Of a stretch of DNA of 64,000 nt, positions 36,228-48,000 are shown in pieces. The first letter of the stretch is position 1, and every line of letters starts with the position of its first letter. The notes under the pieces are model-generated. The model saw only the letters and a list, made by a program, of their open reading frames with translations, was not told the origin of the DNA and ran no database searches. Origin of the DNA: Dipylidium caninum (taxonomy: Eukaryota > Platyhelminthes > Cestoda > Cyclophyllidea > Dipylidiidae); assembly GCA_017562135.1 (NCBI GenBank), contig QEYB01001437.1:1-64000 (forward strand), written 5' to 3'. A program made the translations under genes and the position numbers.

Positions 36228-36662
36228 ATGACCATTTTGGAAAGTTTTCGAAAAGTCACTTTTACCTCCCAATCCCTGTTATTCCTCGCCATAATGTTTA
36301 ATTTGAGCATTACACTCCTCAATCATTATGCTCTACCTTGGATTTACATTCTAAAAAAAGAAGTTTTAAATTCAACTGAGCATCACGCAAATATTTTCGC
36401 CTTTTACCTTTCAAATTATCCCTGGGATTTGGATCGCCTTCTTGAGATGAGTAGGGATCTCACAGAAGCAACTGATCTCTCTCGACGGCATGCCGATGAA
36501 TTTGGTAAGTTGTCGAAAGAGATTGATGACATTAGTCGACGCACTCGGATAAAGGTAAAGGTATTGGTATGGGGATGGTTCTAATTAGGTGAACATGTAA
36601 ATAAATAAAAGGAAAGCCCAGTTATTGACACCTCTTTTGATGAATTGGACCTGATGCTTTAG
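36228..36662 (+). CDS. Small coiled-coil protein, possible BORC subunit 5
   Basis: Two exons (up to 36554, then 36612-36662) join in phase 0 across a 57-nt intron and end with ...FDELDLML and TAG. The C-terminal half is a charged helix (LLEMSRDLTEATDLSRRHAD, then GKLSKEIDDISRRTRIK). It resembles the end of BORCS5, where RYAKYAEQIQKV is followed 23 residues later by an LRRIQ-like end and a leucine-rich tail. BORCS5 helps the BORC complex tether ARL8 to lysosomes. Similarity is weak. The frame is open back to an ATG at 36228, giving 125 aa with a hydrophobic N-terminus unlike BORCS5, so the true 5' exons may lie elsewhere and that part may be intron. An AATAAA follows 39 nt after the stop. Confidence 0.4.
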
Positions 36663-36701
36663 AATTTCGCCCTGGTGGTGAGGTTTTGTGTACTTTTTAC
36701 T

Positions 36702-36707
36702 AATAAA
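36702..36707 (+). terminator. Candidate poly(A) signal
   Basis: AATAAA 39 nt after the stop of the small coiled-coil gene, consistent with that gene ending here. Confidence 0.4.
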
Positions 36708-38881
36708 TTAGAAAGTAGGGGTTGGTAGCATTACGCAACAATGTATAGTTAGAAGATAATATAACGGGCCCTAAAATTGTGCCTGCTTTTTAGCAAAGAA
36801 GTTACTAACACGCCTTATTATCTTCTGCAATTAAGTTCAGGGCGTGAGTTTTCATTGGAACACTTCCTTAAACTACCATAATGCCATCCTCTGCATTATG
36901 GTCGTTAATGTGCTCAGTTCTGCAATTTCGCTATCAAGTAATACCTTGCGCCAGGTTAAATTCACTGGCTACTATTCTACTGCTTTTATCTACATTGGTG
37001 AGAGTAAGTTGTTGATTTGTTTGAATTATTTGGTGAACTGCCGTTACCAATATTTTGTTGACTATAGTGGTCTTAGATTGCATGGAGGCGCACAGTAATG
37101 TGGAATTCATATTGTTCCTGAATGAATATTTCAATAATATTAATCAATACCATATGCTCAAAGATGCCCCAACTCAAAGGAAATCGAATTTCATAGCTAT
37201 TCACCCTCCTGGGCTCTATTTTGGAGGTGTCATTTTCCGGATGGCTGTTAAACCTGTGCTCTTCATTGTTCTTACTAAACACGTCAATTGCATCTGGCGT
37301 ACGGCAAATAAACGGATGTAGCTTATCCGTTATTCGCTTCGCTATCAGGGCTTACATGAATATTGAGTGTTATTCAGTAAAATGGACCATAGAGGGTATT
37401 TACCTTACGATCTGTCTTGAAATGTGGCATTTATGTACAAGAAGAGTGGGTATACCATGGGATCTAGCAGTAAACTTCATATTACTAGATGGCTCATCTA
37501 CCATTAATTACAATTGACAGTGGGTCCTCTAAGCCGTCCCCATAGCCGCCTACATATATTGAACTATGGTAGATTTAAACAGAAATTCAAAGATTATTGA
37601 GATGCTTCGATATGCCGAAAAGAGTGAGTTTATTCTTGGACACACATAGATTCCTCTTTGGATTGTGTACTCCTCTTCAAATATGCGATAAAGAAGAACT
37701 GGTAATTAACGAATGAGCTTTACATAGAGAACATAGAGGGCAGAAGTTGCATTATGATATCACAAAGGACTTTTATAATTCTCCAGGACTCCTCGTATTG
37801 TTAAACGAAAAGACACTAGAACAGTTGTGTTGTTTTCTAAATATACTGAGGCTGTTGGGAAGGTAGGCGTGTTCCGGTGTTTACCTGATGGGATCTCCGG
37901 CTCACCTTAACGACCGACTTTTCTCGGCTATATTCCCGGAATTATACGATGTTTAGGGCTGTAGCGATGTCACTAGTAAGTAAATCCCATCAATATGAGT
38001 GGAGTTTATTTGTAGGTCGTTTAATATCAGGGGTTAGTGTTGTAATAGGAGAGTCTATAATCAAAGAGTGAATGTAGAACCACGTATGAATACTGCGCCA
38101 AAAACACTCTTTTTGAGGTAAATAGATAACCAAAAAAGATGCAATTAAATTATTAGTAAGAAATAATGCATTGTCGAAAACAAGAGAAACATTTCGGGCG
38201 TTAATTCTTCACCAGGTGTGGTTGCATCGGAGCTACGTTTATTGCGCAAGGTCGTCTGGTTTGAACTACTGCGGAAAAGTGGCGCAATTCACCCAGACGT
38301 TTTGGAAAACGTAGTGTTAATTTATTACTACAACTGATATTTCAACCAGTTACACCGAAGGCGGTAGTTATTGCGTAGGGATGTTTCAATTACGTCATCA
38401 CCTCTGCGAAGGGAGTAGCTACGACATGAGTGGGGATTACCTCGGAAGACAGTGATTTGGGAAATCTTGAAGAAGTAGTCTAAGGTCTGGATTATACATG
38501 CACAAATGAGTGATGCGCACAAGAATAAATTATATTTGGTCTTCATCTCAATGAAAACTATATGAAAACGCAATATAAGTAAGTGGACGTCTTCAAAGTC
38601 GACTCTTAATAGTTTAGCAACTAACCTCTCCAAAACCAATTTTTTACAAAACATTACCCACGGACAAAATTCTTTTTATTGAAACAGTCGCACAGTGAAA
38701 AGTACTCGCTGCATTTATTTGCCAACCTTGCAGGACTGTTTAATCTAATCAGGGCAACTATTCGCCATGTGTGCGCCTATTGGGATAGTTGGGTGTCCTT
38801 GGACGCTCGGATGGGCTTCCCTGTAGCATTTTCTTTGTAGGATTGCCAGCTTTTTATTGGCAGCTACTAGTTCAACACAAA
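36708..38881. other. Intergenic region upstream of DNAJC16
   Basis: AT-rich. Open frames on both strands (for example 36844-37098, 37221-37517, 38328-38654) have no supporting motif. A strong acceptor-like sequence (TTTTCTTTGTAG) lies about 42 nt before the DNAJC16 start and may be a 5' untranslated or leader splice site. I see no gene. Confidence 0.45.
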
Positions 38882-41800
38882 ATGAATTTCTTAATTTTAT
38901 TGTTCTTAATAAATGCATCCGCTGAGGAAGATGATCTGTATGAAAGACTTCACGTATCTCGTTCAGCAACAATCAAAGAGATAAAATCGGCTTATAGACG
39001 TCAAGCAACGAGATGGTATCAGTATAATTTTTCATTGTTTACAAACAGGCATCCTGACAAAAACCCTTCGGAAGCGGCCGAAAAGAGATTCACAGAAATA
39101 ACTAAAGCTTATGAGGTACTCGGCTTACATGTTAATTGCGTTAGGTTTTGTCTGATCCACATAAACGAGTAAGGTACGACACTTATGGTGTATACGATTT
39201 CGGCGATGAGAATTTCTTAAATGAGCCCTCGTCCCGTGCCACTGACCTATTTTCTGACTACTTTGGAGGTCGCTTCTTTGTTTATGGAAATTCTCCTCCA
39301 GATGAGAATGTTCAAGTACTTTTGCTTATCCGTCAAAATTATTTACCACGGACTTTTATTCTAGGTCTTTTCTTTCCATACTTATCGGGAAAAGTTTCTT
39401 CCCGCCTCTCGGACCACACCACTTATGATACTTGGCGTTTCACATTTCTGTTTCGTCTGCCGTCAATTTCAACCAATTTGGTCTAAAATCGCCCGCCGAT
39501 ATTGTCACCTAGGGGTGGTTTTCGGCATCGCAAATATTCAGGACGACCAAGCATTAAGGGAAGAGCTCAACCTTCTACATACTCCTAGCATTGTTGCTGT
39601 AGTTGATGGCAAGATAACGTACTTCATGAAGTCAGACTTCACTGAAGAAACCATTATGAATTTTCTTGTACAAACTTTGTTAGACAACGGTCCTTTGCGT
39701 TCCCTTCCTCCTGTACCGAGTTTAGCCGGTACAGCACTGGCTACTCCACTTTTTACGGAAATACGAACCGAGGCTGATCTGGATACTTTTCTGCTGGGAT
39801 GGTTGGAGGACAGCCGACCGAGGACCCTGTTTGTTAAGGCTGCTTCCCGCCCACCCCTTCGATTTTGCCTCTCCGCTTTTAGAGCGGTGGATTTTCATGC
39901 TTCAGGTTATATGGATATCCAAAAATTGGGGACAAAATTAATCCTTGACCGACTTAATTTGAAACAAAACGAGGTGAGTTGAAATATTTTCTTAATATCA
40001 ATTTCATGACTTATACTTTTTCAAAAGACGGAATATTTTGAGCAATTGGTATTGAAGATGCTGTGATGTATATCTTGATATTCTTGGAAACACCTAGTTC
40101 ATAAATTATATAAAATAAGAAATAATTACCGCAAATAAATTTTATGTTATTACTCTAATTAAGAGAGTATTGAGCGACATAACGTTTGCCTTTGGGCCAG
40201 TCCCCATCAAGGCATATTAGTCTTCTTCAAATGCTCCAATTTGAGTTTATTTAGCCTATTCAGAAAGTATCGGATGCTACTGATGTAAATCCTTCCGCTT
40301 AGTCCACGAGAAATTAAGTTGGCACTTAAGATTTTTGACTATGCTAGTGTACGTAGTTTCAATGAATTATGCTTGGTGTCCAAAACATTCCTGCACGAGT
40401 CGCAATTGGTTCCCCAAGTATCCACTTTTAAGCCTTATTAAACCACCGAAAGGGAGTCTTTATGCGCAATCATTTTGTCCTGAAGTGAAATTTAGGAAAT
40501 TTGACGATTTTTCTCGTTTTCTGTGTGATTAATTCTGAAATAGTCTGTGAATGACCTAAACAAATGAAATAAGACTTTTTGGACTAGACCTAAAATGATA
40601 TCTGGAAGATATTTTCACAAACAAATTATAACCACTTACGGTCAATGCTACATGAGTTGTTTTTTTTATATCTTTTAGGAGAGTATCGTGGTATTCCACG
40701 AGTCTCCTCAGGACATCGTTATTACCCATTCCGCAAGCTACCTTTCACGACGCGTCCTTGACAGCGTGCTGATGCAAAATAGTCGCCTTGCCGTGCCGCG
40801 TATTCTCAATTCAGCACGCTTTCTAGATCTTTGTCCTGCTGACGGTCATGCGCCTTCATCCGCCTTCGCCTCCGCAGCTGAGTCCACTTCAACAGAAAGC
40901 GGCCATAGCGGACACACAAATCACAAACACATATGTCTTATCCTTCTTCTCCGTCACGATCAACACCGCAAAAACCGTGTGTGGTTGGATCTATTCCGCT
41001 CTGTTCTCTTTCCATCTATCCCTCATGCACTAACGACTCCTCTGGGTCTCACTGACCGACTTCCAAAATATTTCTCACCCATTCTCTCTCCTGCATATAT
41101 CTTTATCGATCGACAAGCTGCATGGATAGACAATTTTACCGCTTCTTCGACGTGTCCTAGGTGTCTGCAGTCTCTACCGAATCTGGGCTGTCACCTCTTG
41201 GCTCTTTGGCGAATTTCCTCCCGAATCCTTGCCTTCCGACTTCTTCCGAGGAATGTCAGCCTCCATCTGTTGGAACGCAACTCTATGGTAGATTATATCC
41301 AAAATCTAAAGACGAATCTGAGAGATTTGGTGCTTGACATGGTCATCGTGGAAGGTTACCTAAAGTCGCATGATGTGAGGGAGGTAAAGGAAAATGTGGC
41401 GGGGTGGTCGCTTGCGTATTTGCCAAAAATGGAAGCCCTTTTGGTGGATGAACTAGCCGCTCCACTGTGGTTGCGACTTCGGCTGAAGATTTGGAACGTG
41501 TTTTTAGCCGCTGTCTCCTACGTTGATGGGTATGATTTTATTTTTAAGTAGGCTTGTCTATTGTGGTCCTTAGGGCCCTATTCACTACCTTTTCGAAAGC
41601 GTAGTTAAAAGATGCTTTAAATTTCAGAAACGTTTGAGTAGGTAGGCTGCTTGGTCATTTTATGATAGTTCGCAATTGAAAGCTACGTGATTGTAGGCAG
41701 GGATTCTGCCTTACGTCAAATGCGAACACAAGATGTTCTCGTGCATACTCCAAGTTTGTAAACTCTGTGTTTATCACAAAAGGAACTGGGTAATAACTCG

Positions 41801-43904
41801 TAAAATGATATCCCACGGAAATCGATTAGGTTTTCTCACTTTTTAAACTATAGCTTATGGACGCACCCGGTGGATTTCTTCCTCACCAGCGGCTTTACAT
41901 TGGTCCTTCTAGCAGTGCTTCTGGTTTACCGGGTGGGGTGGCATCTTTGGTCAGAATTATCCCCATCCTCATTTCACTCCTTTCCTGCTCCTCGCTCTTC
42001 ATTCAAATCCACCTTGAAGAAAGATTTTTTGCCGCCCAGTTTGTTCTGCAAGTGGGTGTAGACAAATGCACATTGATACACCAGACCGATTTTTCTTGTA
42101 TATATCCGCTTATGTTCGTTCTTTCCTTCGATACTTAATTGCCGTTTCCTAATTTTTTGCCAATATTTGAAATATCTGTTTCTGGACTTACTTTAACGAT
42201 ACGGAAAGTGGTTTTTCATAAGCTTAAATCGTATCATTTTTAGTCCGACGGGTGGTAATGCAGAGTCTAGTTGCCTTTTGACTCCTTCAACTTACGATCG
42301 TCTCATATTTGCCGCCCCCAAAGGTCAATTCACCATAATTCTTTGCACTGACGTTTCTCCCCTTGGTGAACGTCTTACTGACCAATTCTATCAGATTTGT
42401 CGACGCCGGGGGTATGTATTCCAATTTTTCTACATATTTTATTTGCATTAAAATAATAATCATTTTTTTATAGCCGCAGCACAAATGTACGTCTTGTCCC
42501 GACTTGTCTATTTTTGGATCGTTACGCTCAGTGGTTGGGATGGGCGCTAGAAGCAGCCACTAGGATCCCTTTTCGTCCATTAACCCCCACTTCCACCTTC
42601 GACAAATCCACTCACGTGGCCCTAACCTTTAATCCAGTTAACTGTCGTGGAACTGTGCTGGCAGTCAATGGATTCCGGCGGTACTTCCACATATATCATC
42701 CTCTTTTGCCGGGCTCTCAATCAAGGCTTTATTTACAGGTACTCGGATTATCTTGGACATCTAACATGTACATAGTGGTATTTTTGCATACACTTTTTGT
42801 TGGCACATAGTGACACCGTTTTTAGGAGAATGTCATTTATATGCGTATTAATAGACCCGGTTTACTTCGTTTTAAAACACTGTAAAGCATAGGTTGATGG
42901 ACTAATTTTTTCTCTTATTTTGTTTGCTTCTCTTAGAAGGTTAAACTCTTTTAAAGATAATGACCTAGTAGCGTGTTTAACACGAATGTCGCAGCCGTGC
43001 ATCAGTGTGTATGCTGTTTTTGGCTGCTGGCGAAATCAGGGAATTAGGCTTAAGGGTGATTTTTTCTGGGTTCTTCCACTAATCTCAATGGGAGGATTGC
43101 TATGTCGGATCGTCCTTAATCGGATTAAGACTCAAAAGCTCACTATCGCCCACCTACTTTTATCAGCCAAGCAGATTCCACGCCAAGGTTATTGTTGTGC
43201 CATACATAGGTGACGTTTGCCCATTCTTGTTTCCTTGATTGGTCATTTGAGGCTTTTTATCAACCAAATTGACGAAGACAATTTTGAAGCTGAGATTATT
43301 ATGTTCGCATTGAGTTTTTCCTTTGATAATCAGTTAGGATCCTTGTTAACTAATTGAGTTTACTTATGTTTTTATGTAGTTAGAACATTTTATTTAGTTA
43401 TCTTGTCAATATCAAATACTGCCTTCTAGATAATCAGTAGCTACGATATTTAAGTGTGCATTCTAGACGAACTGCATTTCGTGTTTTAAGACGTCACCGT
43501 GACTCCTTATCTTCCCCAAAAGTTCTGTGCCTTTAATTTCCCACTAAAGTGATCAAGCAATTGTTTAGTTTTTGTTATAGGATTCAGAGTCAGACTATGA
43601 GCTTATGAATGGTGAGAAGAAGGGCAACCATATAATGAGAAATAGACGAGCGACGCGCAACCCTTCCCCGGAATCCCGACGTGTGGCGAATTTTGGCAGA
43701 CTCTTGGGTTTGGATCGTTTTTCAGACGAAGAAACTGATTGTGAAACAGAAACGGATTGTAGCGAAATTTCGACTCCCACAACTCCGTTACTTGAGCACG
43801 AGATTTTACATGGTTTACCGACGTGGTTCGATCGTTTGTCTGAGGGCATTCTTCGACGGCACCACGTCTCTAACTGGCCACGCAATCTTACACTGTCACC
43901 GTGA
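38882..43904 (+). CDS. DNAJC16: DNAJC16-like J-domain/thioredoxin membrane protein
   Basis: DNAJC16 is an ER membrane co-chaperone with a lumenal J domain and thioredoxin fold. Exons: 38882-39015, 39049-39115, 39145-39315, 39365-39973, 40679-41529, 41854-42051, 42244-42411, 42474-42738, 43581-43904; phases agree, 928 aa (human about 780). A signal peptide ([14 protein letters not shown]) leads into [18 protein letters not shown]; the HPD motif (residues 46-48) is split by a 33-nt intron, and [16 protein letters not shown] is restored by removing a 29-nt intron. The thioredoxin domain keeps CFVC (153-156) followed by RQFQPIW, and the fold's cis-proline strand [12 protein letters not shown] transmembrane segment ([12 protein letters not shown], about 620-640) precedes [18 protein letters not shown], matching human YVLALNGHKKYF, and the family C-terminus [12 protein letters not shown]...NWP. 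The start chosen gives the signal peptide; the frame is open further upstream. Confidence 0.92.
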
Positions 43905-44412
43905 TCTGTTTCTGTTGTCTTCAAATCTTTCTTAACTTCATTGTGGGCCTACCCATCTAATTTAACGGCCATCCTTGTATACTTTTAATCTTCATGGACT
44001 CATTCCTGTATCTTCTAATCTTTACCTAATCTCTCATTCATCCATCCAGTCTTCCCGTATCTATTGGCTCGTCTCTTTCGAATCCGTCTATTTTTCTAAG
44101 TCCTCTTCATGTATCTTAGTTCCATTCGTTTTCATTTATTTTCAGAATTCACTGGTTGCTTCTTCTAGTTATCAATTTACCTATTTTTCTTCCTATTTGT
44201 TTTCCTATCGGTTAATCCGCCCTAATTGCTATCACATAAATTCCACATAAACCGCCACTGGCTTTCATCTTGAAGATAAAGTTATTTTTTATCACTCGTA
44301 GAACAGTATCGGATCTTTGTTGTGTACAATTGGGCACGGATGGACAGCGGAATTTAGATTTCACTGAGGTTTTCGGACCCAGTCTTTAAATATCAATTAT
44401 TCACAAGATCCT

Positions 44413-44418
44413 AATAAA
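44413..44418 (+). terminator. Candidate poly(A) signal for DNAJC16
   Basis: AATAAA lies 509 nt after the DNAJC16 stop, following a T/C-rich stretch that looks like 3' untranslated sequence. Confidence 0.3.
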
Positions 44419-44829
44419 CAGAACTATTGTTTGTCCAGTAAAAATACCCTATGGTCATGATTAAGATTGAATATGGAGCTTCTTATTCCCTTTGAGAGGA
44501 GGTTAGACGTATCACCCTCAAAATTCCATTTTGTACTGGGAGGAATTCGTCTCCCATGTACCAATCTGGATATCTACTCCGTCTTTGCACGCAAGTAGTG
44601 ATGGAATAGAAGTTCTACCAAAACCAGAGGCAACGCAGTTATTTTTGTCAGGATGAGAGTTAAATATCCGAAATGGAAGAACTAGAGAGTATGAAAATGA
44701 ACTTAGTCATCAGTGGACCTTTTAAGCAGGGAAGCGGAGATTTTATCTACAATGTTCAATTGCTACTTCAATTGCGCAAACATTTCTCAGTTTGTGCCGT
44801 TTGGGTTTGAGAGGATTGCGACGTAGAGC

Positions 44830-45065
44830 AACACTGGGATATAATCCATTTGTGGCGTTGGAGTGGAAAATGACCATCGACAGCTGTTTTCCTTATATTT
44901 ACGGGAAGGAACCCCATACACAGTCTTCTTGTTACTACGCATTTTACTCGCCTTACCAATGTTAGGTATGCCTTCACTTGCACATAACAGCGGGATTATT
45001 TTTGTGATATGAGTGAACGCTTTACCCTATTTGATATTGCCGTCCATGAGATATCAAGTCTACGT
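44830..45065 (-). repeat. Diverged dispersed repeat, copy B
   Basis: Reverse-orientation partner of 7290-7515. On the minus strand it contains GTAGACTTGATA, AATAGGGTAAAGCG, CATATCACAAAAATAAT, GTGCAAGTGAAGGCATACC and GGTTCCTTCCCGT in the same order. The level of divergence suggests an old interspersed element. Confidence 0.7.
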
Positions 45066-48000
45066 TTATTGATGAGAGTAAAATCTAGTCGAACAAGGGT
45101 CGAGGTTGGTTGAGAGAGATAAATTATACCCCGAGGACTCGTAAATGATAACATGAAAGAATCTCGAGCTCAGATTAGAATTTAAATTCATCCCAGTTCT
45201 TTGAGAAATTAGTCTCTTGATGAAATTGGATCACGAGTAATCGGCCACAGGCCACAAATACGGGTTGGTGAGATGTTAACACAAAGTATCCCATTAGATT
45301 CAAATACATTTCATTTAACAATCGTTTTCTGGGCACTAAGTTGTTAGATAAACAGCTTGAGAAGTTAACTGTTGCGTATTCGCCTAGCCAATGTGTTTAT
45401 ATGCCATTAGTGTGAAAAACTGTTGTATGGAAGCAAGACCATCATTGTTCATATGTTCTGTACTCAATTGAATGAGTAGCCGTCTTTGACCACCCAAAAT
45501 AAAGTGCTGTGACGGGGAACGGAGAGTGTTAAGGTCAAGTATCTGGATAAGACAAGAAGATTCTCCCTGAAGTTGTTAAATTTAAAATAAACTTTCACAA
45601 TGAACATTTTACCCTGTAAAAAGGTCGTTGTCCGCAGCCGCATCTCTTTCATTTGACAAATGCCTTTATTTGGCATTCTGCACAGTGGCAGCCACTGAAA
45701 AATTTAAACATTCCACCTTTTTCGTTCTGATACGTGCCACAATACTGGTAGCACACTGTAGGAAACGAACATACCTCGCTTAAATACAAACAACTGGAAA
45801 TACTTAAATTATAACTTGTTCAGAACATCCCCTCACGCGAGTAGGAAAAGTGATGTAAGATATAACACACTTAATTGGGAATGAGTTCGCTTCTTCAATA
45901 CTTCTCACTTTACAATATCCACCTTTTCAAGAGATTCAGGACGCATTTAGGAATAATGAAAAATTGTAACTTCCGTATAAAACCGAAGTTAATTAGGGAG
46001 AATTTCCGATTTATTGGATGAAATCACTACTCGGGTTTAATATCTTGCAAGATTTTGTTTGTATCCATTAGGAAGTGGAACATTCTCATTCCTGCATTCT
46101 ATATAATCCATACCTACATCGTTGAATCGTAAAATACACTATGCATCAAATCTCCAAAGACACCGTAATTACGCCTTGAAAGTCCACTTAATATGCAAGT
46201 AATCTGCCCTGTTTCTGTTGCTTCTGGGATGGGTGTAGGTGGTGTAGTGGGCTTCTGCTTATCTAAGAGTAATTTCTTGGGTCACAAACAAGAATTTTGA
46301 TGGAGGTCACGCGAAAGATAACGGTTAGAGAGGTCAAAATCTGTCCCCAATAATACAACTTTTGATTCAAATTTCTTACTAAACTTATTATCACTGAGGC
46401 AGTGATGTTTTAATTAAATCTCCATTTTGTTATGGAAGAAATGTACACTTTAAAGAACTTAGGTCAGGCAGAGAGTAGTTATTCTCTCACCTGAATTCGC
46501 TGTCTCACTGTCACTTTTCCGTTTCCAAATTCCCAACCAACTCAATCTCCACTTTTTAACTTGACATTAATACGTGAAAATTCCTGTTTTTTTTCATACG
46601 GTATTCCCAAAATCTATTCTGTGATTATCCCATAGGTCGTGTTCTCATGTTTGCCTTTATATTGCTTAATAGAGTAAATGTATAACCCCCCAAGATGTGA
46701 ATCATTTGCTTTGAATGATCATTAAGCCACAAATGTGGGTGTTTTCAACCACTAAACTTGTTGCCAGAGGTAGAGGGACTGCGCTTCAATTTGGTCTGAA
46801 AATTGAATTGAATCAACCCCCAGGTTAGACGGTGACGACTGCACCGAGTACACCAGTTATAGTTACCACAAAAAGTTAGAAAAAAGGCATATATTCTCCT
46901 TGATGTCAACCGGTCTCACGGTTGAAAGATACTCCTACCTTGGTCCTTATTCTTTACTAGGGAAAGGGGAGTGATAGGACTCAATTATGTGAGTCGTAAA
47001 CAGCAGGGGAAGCTAGAAGTTAAAGCCAGAAGGGCATATCATCTGTGCCAACTTGTCTTTGGTATCCTACTTTCCCTTTCTTCAGACGCGATATTTCTTC
47101 GCGACGGCCATTGAGCGACTAAAGGAGTTTGCTTTCAATTTGATGAGCTTAGCTGCAAAAACACTTAGAGAACATGTTTGCGGAGACAAGTGGGTCTATT
47201 TGAATAATTAACTCTTCCAGAGTAATTATTAATTGAGAGGCATTTAAAGTGCAGAATTGCTTTCAAAGTCTCTGGTTTCGCTTGCACGTTCTCCTCCTGT
47301 TCATTCGAGAGTAAACAACAATTGCTGTCATGACCACGTGACCAACTGTCAGCTAACAAACTGCAACGTCATAATCGTAATGAAAATTTCCCCACTGTTA
47401 GCAGTATATAATGAAGCGCTGGTCTTAAGTAAACTACACATTAGTTCTTGAATTTATGAGATTGTGAGATTTGCATTTAACCTCCGATTTTCGTACTCAG
47501 CTTAGTTGAGATTGAGACCAGGCAAGGAACTTGCATGTTTTATGGTGAGATGGAAGGGTTATAAGGCAAGAGCATAAGTGAACATGGTAAGTTGTTATTT
47601 TTACCTTTGACATAGAAGTACTAGTCTATTTTCGGTATATTATTCGAACCTGACAGTCGCCTCAAAATTCATATTGACATAATAAAACGTCGACGCTTAT
47701 TAATGCACCAAATAATGGCCAAATTGTGCCAGGGGGAAAACAAGGAGAGGGGAAAGAACGGGAAAGGCTTAGTATTACACGCAAAAGATCACTTGAGAGA
47801 TTAGCGAACGAAAGTTCAGATTTACTGATGCGAAGCCTTTACGCAAGCACTTTTATATATTGAAATATTATTTGCGTCATTTGTGTGAGCAAGTTAAAGA
47901 CAATTCAAGCAAACATAACTTTTTGACTCGGAGCATGGCCAACTTAACAGAAAGTTGTTTCGAAGAACTTATTTGCTGCATTATTTTAGCTTTTTTAGTG

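Noticed and set aside
38328..38654. 108-codon minus-strand frame before DNAJC16
   Set aside because: No recognisable domain and no splice signals; expected by chance in this length of sequence.
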